Assembly: GCA_002288455.1 (NCBI GenBank)
Contig: NEUS01000001.1
Span: forward strand, 1 to 64,000
Direction of reading: 5' to 3'
Source of the DNA: Opitutia bacterium Tous-C1TDCM
GTDB taxonomy: Bacteria; Verrucomicrobiota; Verrucomicrobiia; Opitutales; Opitutaceae
DNA: 64,000 bases
The notes beneath the pieces are model-generated. The model was not told where the DNA came from and made no database searches. It saw only the letters and a program-made list of their open reading frames with translations. Below are positions 33,509-43,666 of this stretch, in pieces. Numbering within the stretch: position 1 is the first letter of the stretch; every line of letters begins with the position of its first letter. Position numbers and translations under genes: made by a program.

Positions 33509-34115
33509 TCCGGGATGGCGGAGTTGAGAGTTGAGCGCTGAGAGTTGAGAGACCGATCTCGTTCCGCCTGGGCCACGGCGATTCCGGCACCCGGGAAGCA
33601 GCGGACGCTTTGGTTTTGGGGACAGGATCGACCGGAGGCGCCGGGCCGAGGAAAAAACAGGAAAGGGAATGCCCGAATCGGCGGGCCTGAAGCGGCCTAC
33701 TGCCAATGTCGTTTCGCTTTTGGCCTTTGTGAAACGGAATTCAGGGCCACCGACATTCACGGATGAGCCGGCTCGCATCCGTGCCATCTGTGGAATCCGT
33801 GGTTGAGATGGGTAAGCTTGGGGCGATGGGCCTAACGGGACCCGCCTCTTCCTCCGGTTCATTTTCCACCCCGTTCCTGTCCATCCTGCCCTCCCGAAAA
33901 CCGTCCGTCCGCCGTCCGCCCGCGCACTTCGCGTGTAACGCATCTCGCGCCGGCTCGTCTCGCTGGCGCGGGGGGCTTGGTTCCGGTCGCCGGGGTCCTG
34001 CGCGTGCTCTTTTTTGGTCCTTTTCGCCGAAACCTTTGACGTATCCCGTCGGTTACTTGAGAACCCGTTCTCCGTGCCGCTGCCGGAGCGGTTTCCCCGT
34101 CCAACTCCTTTCGCT
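33509..34115. other. Long intergenic region with degenerate short repeats, no gene
   Basis: A 607-nt gap. It starts with GTTGAGAG heptads (33523-33551) and the ACCGATCTC edge. Near 33755-33805 there is an inverted repeat (CACGGATG...CATCCGTG) and ATCCGTGCCATCTGTGGAAT-type units. Near 33860-33900 there are CTGTCCATCCTG-type units. TTGACG at 34036 could be a -35 box for the efflux operon, with no clear -10. No coding frame in the gap resembles a protein. Confidence 0.6.
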
Positions 34116-35420
34116 GTGCTGCCCTTTTCTTTCCGTCCGTCCGTCGCCGCCGTCCTCCTGATCGCGGTGGTCTCCGGCTGCAACCGTTCCGCTCCCGCCG
34201 ACGCTCCGGCCAAGTCCGCGGCGACCCCGCCGGCGACTGGTGCGCCCGCCGCCAAAACGCCCCCTCCGGCTCAGGCCGGCGGCACGGCTGCGGCCGCCCC
34301 GGCGGCCGGGACCGCGGCGGCTGCTGCGCCCGGTACGCCGCCGGTGCGCAAATCCGGGGACGCCGAGCGCGAGCGCAACCGGCTCAGCTCCATCGAAAAG
34401 GCCCCCGTCGAGACCGCCGTCGTCGCCCGCGGCCCGATTTCCGCCTTCCTTTCCTTCAACACCACCCTCGAGACCGAGGCCATGGTCGACATCTACCCGC
34501 AGACCACCGGCCAGGTCGAAGCCCTGCTCGTCGAGGAGGGCCGCATCGTCAAAGCCGGCGAGGCGCTGCTGAAAATCGAAGATTCGGAAATGCGCATCGA
34601 TGCCGACGAAAGCCGCGCCAACTACGAGCAATTGAAGCGCAATTTCTCCCGCACCGAGGACCTGTACCAGCGCAAGCTGATCAACAAGCAGGATTACGAG
34701 AACCAATCCTACCAGCTCGAGCAGGCCCGCCTCCGCTTCGAACGCGCCACGCTCCGCCATTCCTACACGACGGTGCGCGCGCCCTTCGACGGCGTCGTCG
34801 CCACCCGCGAAGCCCAGATCGGCGCCCGCGTGGCCACCGGCTCGAAACTCTTCTCGATGGTGAAACTCGACGAAGTCGTCGCCAAGGTCTTCGTCCCCGG
34901 CCGCTACCTCTCCATCGTGGCGATCAACCAAAACGCCATCGTCACCTCCGAATTCCTGCCCGACCGCGTCTTCAAGGGTTGGGTCAAACGCATCAGCCCC
35001 GTCATCGACCCGAAAAGCGGCACCTTCAAGGTCACCGTGGGCGTCCGCGGCGACCGCCCCGCCGAATTGCCCCCCGGCCTCTTCGTCAGCGTGCGCGTCA
35101 TCACCGATACCCGCGAACAGGCCGTGCTGATTCCGAAACGCGCCGTCGTTTACGAAGGCGGCGAACGCTACATCTTCACGGTCAAGAACGACGTCGCCAC
35201 CAAGCGCAAACTCCAGATCGGCTTCGAGGACCCGCAGCACGTCGAGGCCGTCGCCGGCATCGAACCCGGCACCGAGATCATCGTCGTCGGCCAGAACGGC
35301 CTAAAGGACGGCGCCCAAGTCCGCGCCGTCAATGCCCTCGCGCCCATTCCGCTCCAGCCCGAGTCGGGGGCGACGCCCGAGCCGGCCGTGACGCCCGCGC
35401 CCGCGGCCAAGAAGTCCTGA
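34116..35420 (+). CDS. RND efflux membrane-fusion lipoprotein
   Basis: 434 residues from GTG 34116, chosen because it begins a short lipoprotein signal ending in 'AVVSGC' with the acylated Cys at C22. A Pro/Ala-rich linker (about 25-90) leads to the barrel-sandwich/lipoyl halves ('VDIYPQTTGQVEALLVEEGRIVKAGEALLKI' across the hairpin, then 'TTVRAPFDGVVATREAQIGARVATG'). A short coiled coil ('RNFSRTEDLYQRKLINKQDYENQSYQLEQA') lies between them. The beta-barrel and membrane-proximal domains follow. It is the periplasmic adaptor for the two RND permeases 31 nt downstream. No outer-membrane channel gene is in the window. Confidence 0.92.
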   Translation: MLPFSFRPSVAAVLLIAVVSGCNRSAPADAPAKSAATPPATGAPAAKTPPPAQAGGTAAAAPAAGTAAAAAPGTPPVRKSGDAERERNRLSSIEKAPVETAVVARGPISAFLSFNTTLETEAMVDIYPQTTGQVEALLVEEGRIVKAGEALLKIEDSEMRIDADESRANYEQLKRNFSRTEDLYQRKLINKQDYENQSYQLEQARLRFERATLRHSYTTVRAPFDGVVATREAQIGARVATGSKLFSMVKLDEVVAKVFVPGRYLSIVAINQNAIVTSEFLPDRVFKGWVKRISPVIDPKSGTFKVTVGVRGDRPAELPPGLFVSVRVITDTREQAVLIPKRAVVYEGGERYIFTVKNDVATKRKLQIGFEDPQHVEAVAGIEPGTEIIVVGQNGLKDGAQVRAVNALAPIPLQPESGATPEPAVTPAPAAKKS

Positions 35421-35451
35421 CCGCGCACCGGCCGTCCGCTCCCGCCGCCGC

Positions 35452-38400
35452 ATGAGTTCCCGTCCCCCCAAGTTCCGGGCCGCCGATTCCTTCTATTCGT
35501 TCACCGTCACGCGGCCCGTCTCGATCTTGATGGTCGTGATGGCGGTGGTGGTCTTCGGCTGGGTCTCCAACCAGCGGCTCGCCCTCACGCTCATGCCCAA
35601 CATGAGCTACCCGGCGCTGACCGTCCGCACGGTCTATCCGGGCACGGCGCCGGAGGAAATCGAGAGCGTCATTTCCCGGCCGCTCGAACAGCAGCTCGGC
35701 GTCATCCCCAAACTCGTTTCCATCGGCTCCGTCTCCAAGGCCGGGCAGTCCGACGTCACCCTGGAATTCCAGTGGAAGACGGACATGGACCTCGTCGCGC
35801 AGGAGGTGCGCGAAAAGATCGACCGCCTCCGCCTGCCCGAGGGCGCGCAACGCCCCCTGCTGCTCCACTTCGATCCGTCGCTCGACCCGATCCTCCGCGT
35901 CGGCCTCTCCGGCCCGCAGTCGCTCTTCGAACTCCGCCACATCGCCGAGCAGGACGTGAAGCGCCGCCTCGAATCGCTCACCGGCGTCGCCGCCGTCCAG
36001 GTCAAGGGCGGCCTCGAGGAGGAGTTCCTCGTCGCCCTCGACGAAAGCAAACTCTCGAACCTCAAGCTCGACATCACGCAGATCGGCCAGCGCCTCCAAT
36101 CCGGCAACGTCAACATGCCCGGCGGCAATCTGCGCGAAGGCCAGACCGAGTACGTCATCCGCACGCTGAACGAATTCCGCAGCATCGAGGAGATCGGCGC
36201 GCTCATCGTTTCCCGCAGCAACAACAGCGTCGACATCCGCCTGCGCGACATCGCCACCGTCTCGCGTTTCCACAAGGACCGCGAAGTCATCACCCGCGTC
36301 AACGGCCGCGAAAGCGTCGAGATCGAGATCTTCAAGGAAGCCGATGCCAATATCGTCGTGGTCGCCGAAACCGTCCGCAACGCGCTCTTTGGCACCCCGG
36401 AGCAGCAGGCGTGGCTGCAACGCGACCGCGAGGGGACCGGCCAAGCCGACGCCGCCGGCAAGGTCGGGAAACGCGGGGCCGGTTCCTCCGGCCTGAACGT
36501 GCAGGCCATCGCCGCCGGCAAGCCCGACAGCAAGCGCTCCACCGCCGAGAAAAAGACCCCGAAAACCGAGAAACAGCGCACCGAAGCGCAGCTCGAAGCC
36601 CGCAAAGCCGCGCAGGCCGCCGCCCAGGCCGAGATCGAGCGCACGCGCCGCGCCGCGCAGGATCAACTCACGCGCCGCGCGATGACGAACTTCATCGGCC
36701 AGCAGCTGCCGCCCGGGGCCACGGTGGAATTGCTCGCCGACCAATCCGTTTTCATCAGCAAGTCCATCGACGAGGTGAAGAGCAACGCCGTGACCGGCGC
36801 CGTGATCGCGGTGATCGTGCTGTACCTGTTTCTCCGGAATGTCGTCCAGACGATCATCATCGGCCTCAGCATCCCGATCTCGATCGTCGCGACCTTCGCG
36901 CCGATGTACATGGCCGGAGTCTCGCTGAACATCATCTCGCTCGGCGGGCTCGCGCTCGGGGTCGGCATGCTCGTCGACAACGGCATCGTCGTGCTCGAAA
37001 GTATTTTCCGGTGCCGCGAAGAAGGGGACGACCTCATGTCCGCCGTCGTCCGCGGCACCCAGGAGGTCGGCATGGCTGTCGGCGCCTCGACCCTCACGAC
37101 CGTCGCGGTGTTTCTGCCCATCGTTTTCGTCGAGGGCGTCGCCGGCCAGGTGTTCGGCGACATGGCCCTGACGGTGGTGTTCTCCCTGCTCGCGTCGCTG
37201 GGCGCGGCGTTGTTCCTGATCCCGATGCTGGCGGCGCGGAAGTTCGACGCCCCCGTCGCCGCCGGCCAGCGCCTGCTCGGCGGCGGTTTCCTCGCCTTCG
37301 CGCCGCCGGCTGCCGGGAGCACGCCGTGGGTCCAGCCGTTCCGGTACGCCGGCCTCACGGTGGCAAAGCTGGGCTGGGCTCCGGCGGTGCTGGTCGCGGC
37401 CGTCGTCAAGGCTGTGGCCGTGACGCTCGGGCTGGTGCTGGCAATCGTGGTGCTGCCGCTCTTGCGCTGGCTCAAGCCGGCCGGGCTGACCGGCTGGTCG
37501 CGTTTCGTCGCCTGGGCCGAGGCCGACGGACTCGGGCCCGTCGCCGGGGCGCGGCTGTGGCCGGGGTTGTTGGTGTTTTCCGCCCCGGGCACCGTTGCGA
37601 CCGGACTTGCCCGGACTTGGCACTGGCTGGCGGCCAAGCGCGGCCGCTGGCTCGGCCTGCTGGTGCTGCCCGCGCTCGCGCTCGGCGCCGTCCTCTGGGC
37701 CCGGCAGGGCGTCGCGGTTCCGCCGACGGCCGCCGTCCCCTTCGGCTCGGTGGCGCTCGCGCCGCTCAAACCTTTCCCTTTGGCCGTCTGGCATTGGTTC
37801 GTCGTGCAGCCCTGGTGGTGGCTGGCGATTCTCTTTGTTCCGGGGGCGGTCCCGTTGGCCTTCAGCGTGGCGCGGGCGGCGATCGAGATCGTGCTGCGCC
37901 TCGCCGGCACGGCGGCGATGGCCGTGCTGCTCGCAGTGGCGGTCGCCGTCGTCGGTTTGTCCCGCGCCTGCTCCGCCGTCGGCGGCACCGCGGCCGGCCG
38001 CGGTCTCGATTGGTTCGAGGCCGGTTACCAGCGGATCCAGGGCGTTTACCCCGGGCTTATCGGCGCGGCGCTGCGGCACCGTTACGCCGTGCTCGGCGGA
38101 TCCATGCTGGCGTTTCTCCTCTGCTGGTTGGTGCTCGTCCCGCGCCTGGGCCAGGAGCTGATCCCGCAGGTCAGCCAGGGCGAATTCAACCTCGACGTCA
38201 CGTTGCCCATCGGCACGCCCCTCGAACGCACCGCGGAAATCGTCGGCCGCATCGACGACGTCGTCCGCGACCAGCCCGAGGTCGAGCGCACCTCGCTCAC
38301 CGTCGGCGCCGAGGAAGGCGCCAGCACCTCGATCGAGGCCGGCGAACACACCGCCCGCCTCGCCGTCCGGCTCCGCACCGGCCTTCCGGCCCAGGCCGAA

Positions 38401-39618
38401 CCGCAACTCATCGACCGGGTGCGCGCCCGTTTTGTCGATTTGCCCGAAGCCAAGATCGAGGTCTCGTACCCGACGCTCTTCAGCTTCCGCAATCCGATCG
38501 AAATCGAGATCCGCGGCCATGATCTCAACCAGCTCAAGCGCCTGAGCCGCGAGGCGGAAACGCTCCTCGCCGAATCCGTCCCCGGCCTCGTCGACGTGCG
38601 CTCCACCCTCCAGTCCGGCCACCCGGAAATCCAGGTCGTCTACAAACGCGACCGCCTCGCCGAGTACGGCCTCAACCTCCGCACCGTCGCCGACCTCGTC
38701 CGCAACAAGGTCCAGGGCCGCACCGCCACCGAATTCCGCAAAGAGGACCAACTCATCGACATCGTCGTCCGCCTCCGCGAAGAGGACCGCTTCGGCATCG
38801 AGGAATTGCGCAACCTCATCGTCAACCCCAACGGCGCCGTCCCCATGACGCTCGCTTCCGTCGCCGATCTCACGATCAACGAAGGCCCGAGCGAAATCCG
38901 CCGCGTCGACCAGCAGCGCACCGCCCTCATCACCGCCAATTTGCGCGACGCCGACCTCGCCACCGTTTCCCGCGACATCGTCACCGCCCTCGACACGATG
39001 GAATTCCCGGCGGGCTTCGCCTACGTCATCGCCGGCCAGAACAAGGAAATGCAGACCTCGCTCAACAGCCTGCTGCTCGCCTTCGGTCTCGCGCTCTTCC
39101 TCGTCTACATCGTCATGGCGAGCCAGTTCGAGTCCTTGCTGCAGCCGCTGCTCATCATGGTCACCGTCCCGCTCGCCCTTGTCGGCGTGATCGTCGTCCT
39201 CTGGCTCGGCAACATCCCCGTCAGCATCATGGTCTTCCTCGGCCTGATCATTCTCGCGGGCATCGTGGTGAACAACGCCATCGTCCTCATCGACTACATC
39301 AACACGCTGCGCGGCCGCGGGCTCGAGCTTTCCGTCGCCATTGCCGAAGCCGGCCGCGCCCGCCTGCGGCCGATTTTGATGACGACGCTCACCACCGTGC
39401 TCGGCCTGGTGCCGATGGCCCTCGGCTTCGGCGAAGGCGCCGAAATCCGCGCCCCGATGGCCATCACCGTCATCGTCGGCCTCGGCGTCTCCACGCTGCT
39501 CACCCTCGTGGTCATTCCCACGCTGTACTCCCTCTTCCCCGGCAAACGCGGCCCGCAATTGCCCGCGGTCGCGGCCGCCGGCCCCGCGGGCGCCGAGCCC
39601 GCGCCGTTCGCGAAATGA
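35452..39618 (+). CDS. RND efflux permease with extra central membrane region
   Basis: 1388 residues, against about 1030-1050 for usual RND pumps. Standard elements: first helix 'PVSILMVVMAVVVFGWVS', periplasmic porter motif 'YPGTAPEEIESVISRPLE', helix-4 motif 'GLALGVGMLVDNGIVVLES' and its second-half counterpart 'LIILAGIVVNNAIVLIDY'. Two insertions explain the length. One is a charged Ala/Lys/Glu-rich stretch at about 325-420 before the second helix. The other is a region of about 200-250 residues at about 640-840 with four to six extra hydrophobic segments (for example 'WWWLAILFVPGAVPLAF'). Its stop overlaps the next permease start (ATGA). The pair with one adaptor recalls the heteromeric MdtBC arrangement; substrate unknown. 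Confidence 0.9.
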   Translation: MSSRPPKFRAADSFYSFTVTRPVSILMVVMAVVVFGWVSNQRLALTLMPNMSYPALTVRTVYPGTAPEEIESVISRPLEQQLGVIPKLVSIGSVSKAGQSDVTLEFQWKTDMDLVAQEVREKIDRLRLPEGAQRPLLLHFDPSLDPILRVGLSGPQSLFELRHIAEQDVKRRLESLTGVAAVQVKGGLEEEFLVALDESKLSNLKLDITQIGQRLQSGNVNMPGGNLREGQTEYVIRTLNEFRSIEEIGALIVSRSNNSVDIRLRDIATVSRFHKDREVITRVNGRESVEIEIFKEADANIVVVAETVRNALFGTPEQQAWLQRDREGTGQADAAGKVGKRGAGSSGLNVQAIAAGKPDSKRSTAEKKTPKTEKQRTEAQLEARKAAQAAAQAEIERTRRAAQDQLTRRAMTNFIGQQLPPGATVELLADQSVFISKSIDEVKSNAVTGAVIAVIVLYLFLRNVVQTIIIGLSIPISIVATFAPMYMAGVSLNIISLGGLALGVGMLVDNGIVVLESIFRCREEGDDLMSAVVRGTQEVGMAVGASTLTTVAVFLPIVFVEGVAGQVFGDMALTVVFSLLASLGAALFLIPMLAARKFDAPVAAGQRLLGGGFLAFAPPAAGSTPWVQPFRYAGLTVAKLGWAPAVLVAAVVKAVAVTLGLVLAIVVLPLLRWLKPAGLTGWSRFVAWAEADGLGPVAGARLWPGLLVFSAPGTVATGLARTWHWLAAKRGRWLGLLVLPALALGAVLWARQGVAVPPTAAVPFGSVALAPLKPFPLAVWHWFVVQPWWWLAILFVPGAVPLAFSVARAAIEIVLRLAGTAAMAVLLAVAVAVVGLSRACSAVGGTAAGRGLDWFEAGYQRIQGVYPGLIGAALRHRYAVLGGSMLAFLLCWLVLVPRLGQELIPQVSQGEFNLDVTLPIGTPLERTAEIVGRIDDVVRDQPEVERTSLTVGAEEGASTSIEAGEHTARLAVRLRTGLPAQAEPQLIDRVRARFVDLPEAKIEVSYPTLFSFRNPIEIEIRGHDLNQLKRLSREAETLLAESVPGLVDVRSTLQSGHPEIQVVYKRDRLAEYGLNLRTVADLVRNKVQGRTATEFRKEDQLIDIVVRLREEDRFGIEELRNLIVNPNGAVPMTLASVADLTINEGPSEIRRVDQQRTALITANLRDADLATVSRDIVTALDTMEFPAGFAYVIAGQNKEMQTSLNSLLLAFGLALFLVYIVMASQFESLLQPLLIMVTVPLALVGVIVVLWLGNIPVSIMVFLGLIILAGIVVNNAIVLIDYINTLRGRGLELSVAIAEAGRARLRPILMTTLTTVLGLVPMALGFGEGAEIRAPMAITVIVGLGVSTLLTLVVIPTLYSLFPGKRGPQLPAVAAAGPAGAEPAPFAK

Positions 39619-42600
39619 ATCCCGCCGACGCCCCTGCCGACCGGAAACGCGAGCCCGCCGCGTACGCCATCCCGCGCTTCGCCGTTTCCCGGCCCGTCAC
39701 GGTCGTGATGGTCCTCGCGACCATCCTCGTCGTCGGCATCATCGCCTTGCAGCGCATCCCGCTCGCCCTCTTCCCCGAAGGCTACGAGGGCAACCAGCTC
39801 CACATCTCCGCGCGCTACCCCAACGCCTCCCCCCGCGACGTCGAGGAAAAGGTCACCCGCAAGATCGAGGACATGATCGGCACCGTGCCGAACGTGAAAC
39901 GCCTCACCAGCTACTCCAGCAACGGCTACGGGTATGTGCGCGTCGAATTCCAGACCGGCACCAGCCTGCGCGAAGCCTACGCCCAGATCACCGACCGCAT
40001 GGACCGCGTGAAACCCACGCTGCCCGACGACATCGACCGCATCGACGTCCGCCGCTACGACCAGAACGACCAGCCGATGATGAACCTCGTCGCCGCCGTG
40101 CCCGTCGGCATGGACGACGCCGCGTACCGCCTCGACAACTTCGTCAAACCCGCCCTCCAGCGCATCGAGGGCGTCGGCAACGTCGAGATCTACGGCACCC
40201 AGGCGCGCGAGGTGCAGATCGAGTTGCTCGACGACCGCCTGCGCAGCCACCGCATCGACGTCGGCGCCATGCTCGGCCTCCTGCGCAACCAGAACTTCGC
40301 CATCTCCGGCGGCTACGTCTTCGACGGCGGCCGCAAGATCTACGTCCGCTCGATGGGCAAATTCAACACCCTCGAAGATCTCTCCTCGCTGATCGTCGAT
40401 CCCGAGCGCCGCCTGCGCCTCTCCGATGTCGCCCTCGTCCGGTTCCGGCCGCCGCGCCGCGAATGGGTCTACCGCGTCGACCGCCAGCCCGCCGTCGGCA
40501 TCCAGGTCACCCGCGACTCCACCGGCAACATCGAGCGCATCAGCCGCGAGGTCCGCACCACCTTGGTCGAGCTGCAAAAGGTGCCCCAACTCGCGGGCAT
40601 GACGTTCAACGTGTTCTTCGACCAGGGCGTGCAGGTGAAACAGTCGATCGACAACCTCACCCAGTCCGGGCTCTGGGGCGGCATGTTCGCCGCGCTCATC
40701 ATCTACCTCTTCCTGCGCGCGCCGCGCATGACCGCGATCCTCACCCTCTCGATCCCGCTGTCGCTGCTCTGCACGATCATCGTCCTCTTCTTCACCGGCT
40801 GGTCCCTCAACATGGCCACGATGATGGGCCTGCTGCTCGCCGTCGGCATGGTCGTCGACAACGCCATCGTCATTGTCGAAAACATCTACCGCCACCGGCA
40901 GGAGGGCGTCGAAGCCACCCGCGCCTCGATCCTCGGCGCCGGCGAAGTCGGGCTCGCCGTCGTCATGTCCACGTTCACGTCGATCGTGGTGTTTCTGCCG
41001 CTCATTCTGATGAAGGGCGGCGGCGACTTCTCGTTCTGGATGCTGCGCCTCGGCCTGCCCGTCATCGCCTCCCTGCTCGCCTCGCTCTTCATCGCCCTCG
41101 TCTTCGTGCCGCTCGCCGCGCAGCGGCTCTCCCGCGGCCACCAGCACGCCGAGTTCCGCGCCTTCGTCTGGGTCCGCGACCGCTACGAGACCGCGCTGCG
41201 CTGGACGCTCACCCACCGCATCGAGGCGCTGATCGTCGTGGTCGGCGCGATGTGGACGCTCCCCTACGTGCAAAGCCAGATCCGCATGCCGACCGGCGGC
41301 CTCGGCGGCAGCGGCGAAACCACGATGTGGTTCTTCTTCGAACTGCCCTCGGGCGGCTCGCTGGAACGCGCCGACGCCTTCTTCACCGAGGTCGAGACCT
41401 TCCTCGCCGCCAACGCCGCGCGCTACAATTTCGACCGCATCGAGACCCGCTTCACCTACAACAACGGCCGCATCCAGATCCGCCTCCGCGACAACGCCGG
41501 CACCCAATGGTACGTCAGCGGCTGGAATTCCTTCATCCGCACCGATCTCGTCCGCCGCGTCGGCGGCCTCTTCGGCTGGGCGCCGCCGCCGCCGCCCATG
41601 GACCGCAACGACATCGAGGCCGACTTCCGCGAAAAGTTCAAATTGCCCGCCGGCATCGTCCACCGCGGCCGCGCGGCCGGCGGCGGCGGCACCCCCGACG
41701 CCGGCATGTCGGTCAACCTCTACGGCGAAGACACCGGCACACTGCTCGGCCTCGCCGAGGAAGTCGTCCGCCGCCTCCGCGCCATCCCCGGCCTCGTCGC
41801 CGTCGACATCGACTCCGAGCGCGGTGGCCAGGAACTCCAGGTCCAGCTCGACCGCGACCGCGCCCGGCGCCTCGGCGTCGACCCCCGCGCCGTCTCCAGC
41901 GGCATCGGCTACACCATGCGCGGCCAGGAAGTCGGCCGCTTCCCCGGCCCCGACGGCCGCGAACTCCGCATCTTCGCCCAGCTCGGCGAAGCCGACCGCG
42001 CGGGACTCGACGACGTGCGCAGCATGACGTTCCGCACCGACACCGGCATCGAGGTGCCCCTCGAGACCCTCGCCGATCTCAACGTTTCCCGCACCCTCGG
42101 CCAGATCCGCCGCGAGGCCCGGCAGACCATGCTGCAAATCACCGCCCGCGCCCCGCGCGCCGACTCGCGCCGGCTCTTCGAGGCCGTCGACAAGGCCCTC
42201 GCCGATTTCGAAATGCCCCGCGGCTACCGCTGGGACAAGGGCCGCGAATTCCGCGCCGCCTCGGAACAGGAGAAAGCGATGATGTTCGCCGGGGCGCTCG
42301 CCGTCACCTTCGTGTTTCTCCTGATGGGCCTGCTTTTCGAATCCTTCGTCCTGCCCCTCGCCGTCATCATCGCCGTGCCCTTCGCCTACCTCGGCGTCGT
42401 GTGGACGCTCTACCTCACCGAGACGCCCCTCGATATGATGGCCCGCATCGGGATCGTGATTCTCGTCGGCGTCGTCGTGAACAACGCGATCGTCCTCGTC
42501 GACATGGCCAACCGCCTCCGCGCCGAGGGCAAGCCGCGCTTCGAAGCCCTCGTCGAGGCCGGCAAACACCGTTTCCGCCCCATCATGATGACGACCATGA

Positions 42601-42872
42601 CCACCGTCTGCGGCCTCATTCCGATGGCCGTCGGCACCTCCAAGGTCGTCGGCATGGCCTACTCCCCGCTCGGCCGCACCATGATCGGCGGCCTCGTCGC
42701 CTCCACGCTGCTCACGCTCCTCATCGTCCCGCTCTTCTACGTCGTGCTCGACGATCTGCGCGACTACGTCTCCCGCGTCTGGGCCTCGATCTTTGCGAAA
42801 CCCGCCGCGCCCGCCGCCGACGTCGCGGCCGGCGGCCCCGGCGGCGCCGTCCGCGCCGACCGGATGGAGTAA
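39615..42872 (+). CDS. RND efflux permease
   Basis: 1085 residues of normal RND organisation. First helix 'PVTVVMVLATILVVGIIAL', porter motif 'YPNASPRDVEEKVTRKIEDMIG', helix-4 motif 'GLLLAVGMVVDNAIVIVENIYRHR', then a second porter half and 'GIVILVGVVVNNAIVLVDMANRLR'. It overlaps the preceding longer permease by 4 nt and is probably translated with it; both would use the adaptor encoded at 34116. It exports a small molecule across the envelope using the proton gradient; CzcA-like metal-site residues were not identified, so drug or metabolite export is more likely. Confidence 0.92.
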   Translation: MNPADAPADRKREPAAYAIPRFAVSRPVTVVMVLATILVVGIIALQRIPLALFPEGYEGNQLHISARYPNASPRDVEEKVTRKIEDMIGTVPNVKRLTSYSSNGYGYVRVEFQTGTSLREAYAQITDRMDRVKPTLPDDIDRIDVRRYDQNDQPMMNLVAAVPVGMDDAAYRLDNFVKPALQRIEGVGNVEIYGTQAREVQIELLDDRLRSHRIDVGAMLGLLRNQNFAISGGYVFDGGRKIYVRSMGKFNTLEDLSSLIVDPERRLRLSDVALVRFRPPRREWVYRVDRQPAVGIQVTRDSTGNIERISREVRTTLVELQKVPQLAGMTFNVFFDQGVQVKQSIDNLTQSGLWGGMFAALIIYLFLRAPRMTAILTLSIPLSLLCTIIVLFFTGWSLNMATMMGLLLAVGMVVDNAIVIVENIYRHRQEGVEATRASILGAGEVGLAVVMSTFTSIVVFLPLILMKGGGDFSFWMLRLGLPVIASLLASLFIALVFVPLAAQRLSRGHQHAEFRAFVWVRDRYETALRWTLTHRIEALIVVVGAMWTLPYVQSQIRMPTGGLGGSGETTMWFFFELPSGGSLERADAFFTEVETFLAANAARYNFDRIETRFTYNNGRIQIRLRDNAGTQWYVSGWNSFIRTDLVRRVGGLFGWAPPPPPMDRNDIEADFREKFKLPAGIVHRGRAAGGGGTPDAGMSVNLYGEDTGTLLGLAEEVVRRLRAIPGLVAVDIDSERGGQELQVQLDRDRARRLGVDPRAVSSGIGYTMRGQEVGRFPGPDGRELRIFAQLGEADRAGLDDVRSMTFRTDTGIEVPLETLADLNVSRTLGQIRREARQTMLQITARAPRADSRRLFEAVDKALADFEMPRGYRWDKGREFRAASEQEKAMMFAGALAVTFVFLLMGLLFESFVLPLAVIIAVPFAYLGVVWTLYLTETPLDMMARIGIVILVGVVVNNAIVLVDMANRLRAEGKPRFEALVEAGKHRFRPIMMTTMTTVCGLIPMAVGTSKVVGMAYSPLGRTMIGGLVASTLLTLLIVPLFYVVLDDLRDYVSRVWASIFAKPAAPAADVAAGGPGGAVRADRME

Positions 42873-42926
42873 GTCGTCCCGCCGACGTCCGCCTCCGGCT
42901 CCGTGCGGCCCCGTCCCTTTACCCCG

Positions 42927-43652
42927 ATGAAATCCCCGTTCTTCATGCTGCTCCTCGGTGCCGTGCTCGGCACCGCCGCGCTCGCCCAGCAAACCGCGCC
43001 GAAGAAAAAAGCCGCCGCCCCGAAAGCCCCCGATCCCGCATATGCCCAGATTGTGGATACGCCGGGCCTGCCCCGCGTGCTCCTGCTCGGCGACTCCATC
43101 TCGCTCGGCTACACCCTCGGCGTCCGCGCCGCGCTCCAGGGCGCCGCCAACGTCCACCGCCCCGCGGAAAACTGCGGCGAGACCGCCCGCGGCCTGCGTT
43201 CCCTGGACAAATGGCTCGGGACCGGAAAGTGGGACGTCATCCACTTCAACTTCGGCCTCCACGATCTCAAGTACCTCGACGCCGCCGGCAAATACGTCCC
43301 GCCCGACCAGGGCAAACAGGTCGCGCCCGTCGCCGCCTACGAAGCCAATCTCCGCGAACTCGTCGCCCGCCTCCGCCGCACCGGCGCGAAACTCGTCTTC
43401 GCCACCACCACGCCGGTCCCGGAAAAATCCCAGGGCCGCGTCGCCCGCGACGAACTCGCCTACAACACCGCCGCCGTCCGCGTCATGCGCGAACTCGGCG
43501 TCGCCGTGAACGACCTCCACGCCGCCGTGCTGCCGCAGCTCGCCGCCTGGCAACGGCCCAACAACGTCCACTTCACCCCCGCCGGTTCCGCCGGCCTCGC
43601 CGAGGCGGTCGTCGCCGCCGTCCGCGCGCAATTGCCGCAAGCGCAACCCTGA
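42927..43652 (+). CDS. Secreted SGNH/GDSL hydrolase
   Basis: 241 residues with signal peptide (about 1-20). Block I 'VLLLGDSISLGY' holds the nucleophile Ser. Block III is in the divergent form 'HFNFGLHDLKYLD'. Block V 'PNNVHFTPAG' holds the catalytic His, with Asn/Gly oxyanion residues between. It belongs to the SGNH esterase/acylhydrolase group often seen near polysaccharide-degrading genes, where they deacetylate sugars; the actual substrate is unknown. It is 54 nt downstream of the efflux operon and 15 nt before the GH109 gene, with which it is probably co-transcribed. Confidence 0.88.
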   Translation: MKSPFFMLLLGAVLGTAALAQQTAPKKKAAAPKAPDPAYAQIVDTPGLPRVLLLGDSISLGYTLGVRAALQGAANVHRPAENCGETARGLRSLDKWLGTGKWDVIHFNFGLHDLKYLDAAGKYVPPDQGKQVAPVAAYEANLRELVARLRRTGAKLVFATTTPVPEKSQGRVARDELAYNTAAVRVMRELGVAVNDLHAAVLPQLAAWQRPNNVHFTPAGSAGLAEAVVAAVRAQLPQAQP

Positions 43653-43666
43653 ACCCCGCCCCCGCC

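Noticed and set aside
39294-43646. Long minus-strand open frame opposite the second RND permease, SGNH hydrolase and part of the first permease
   Set aside because: Shadow frame: composition biased to Asp/Gly/Ala/Val repeats and no motif, whereas the plus strand carries full RND signatures.
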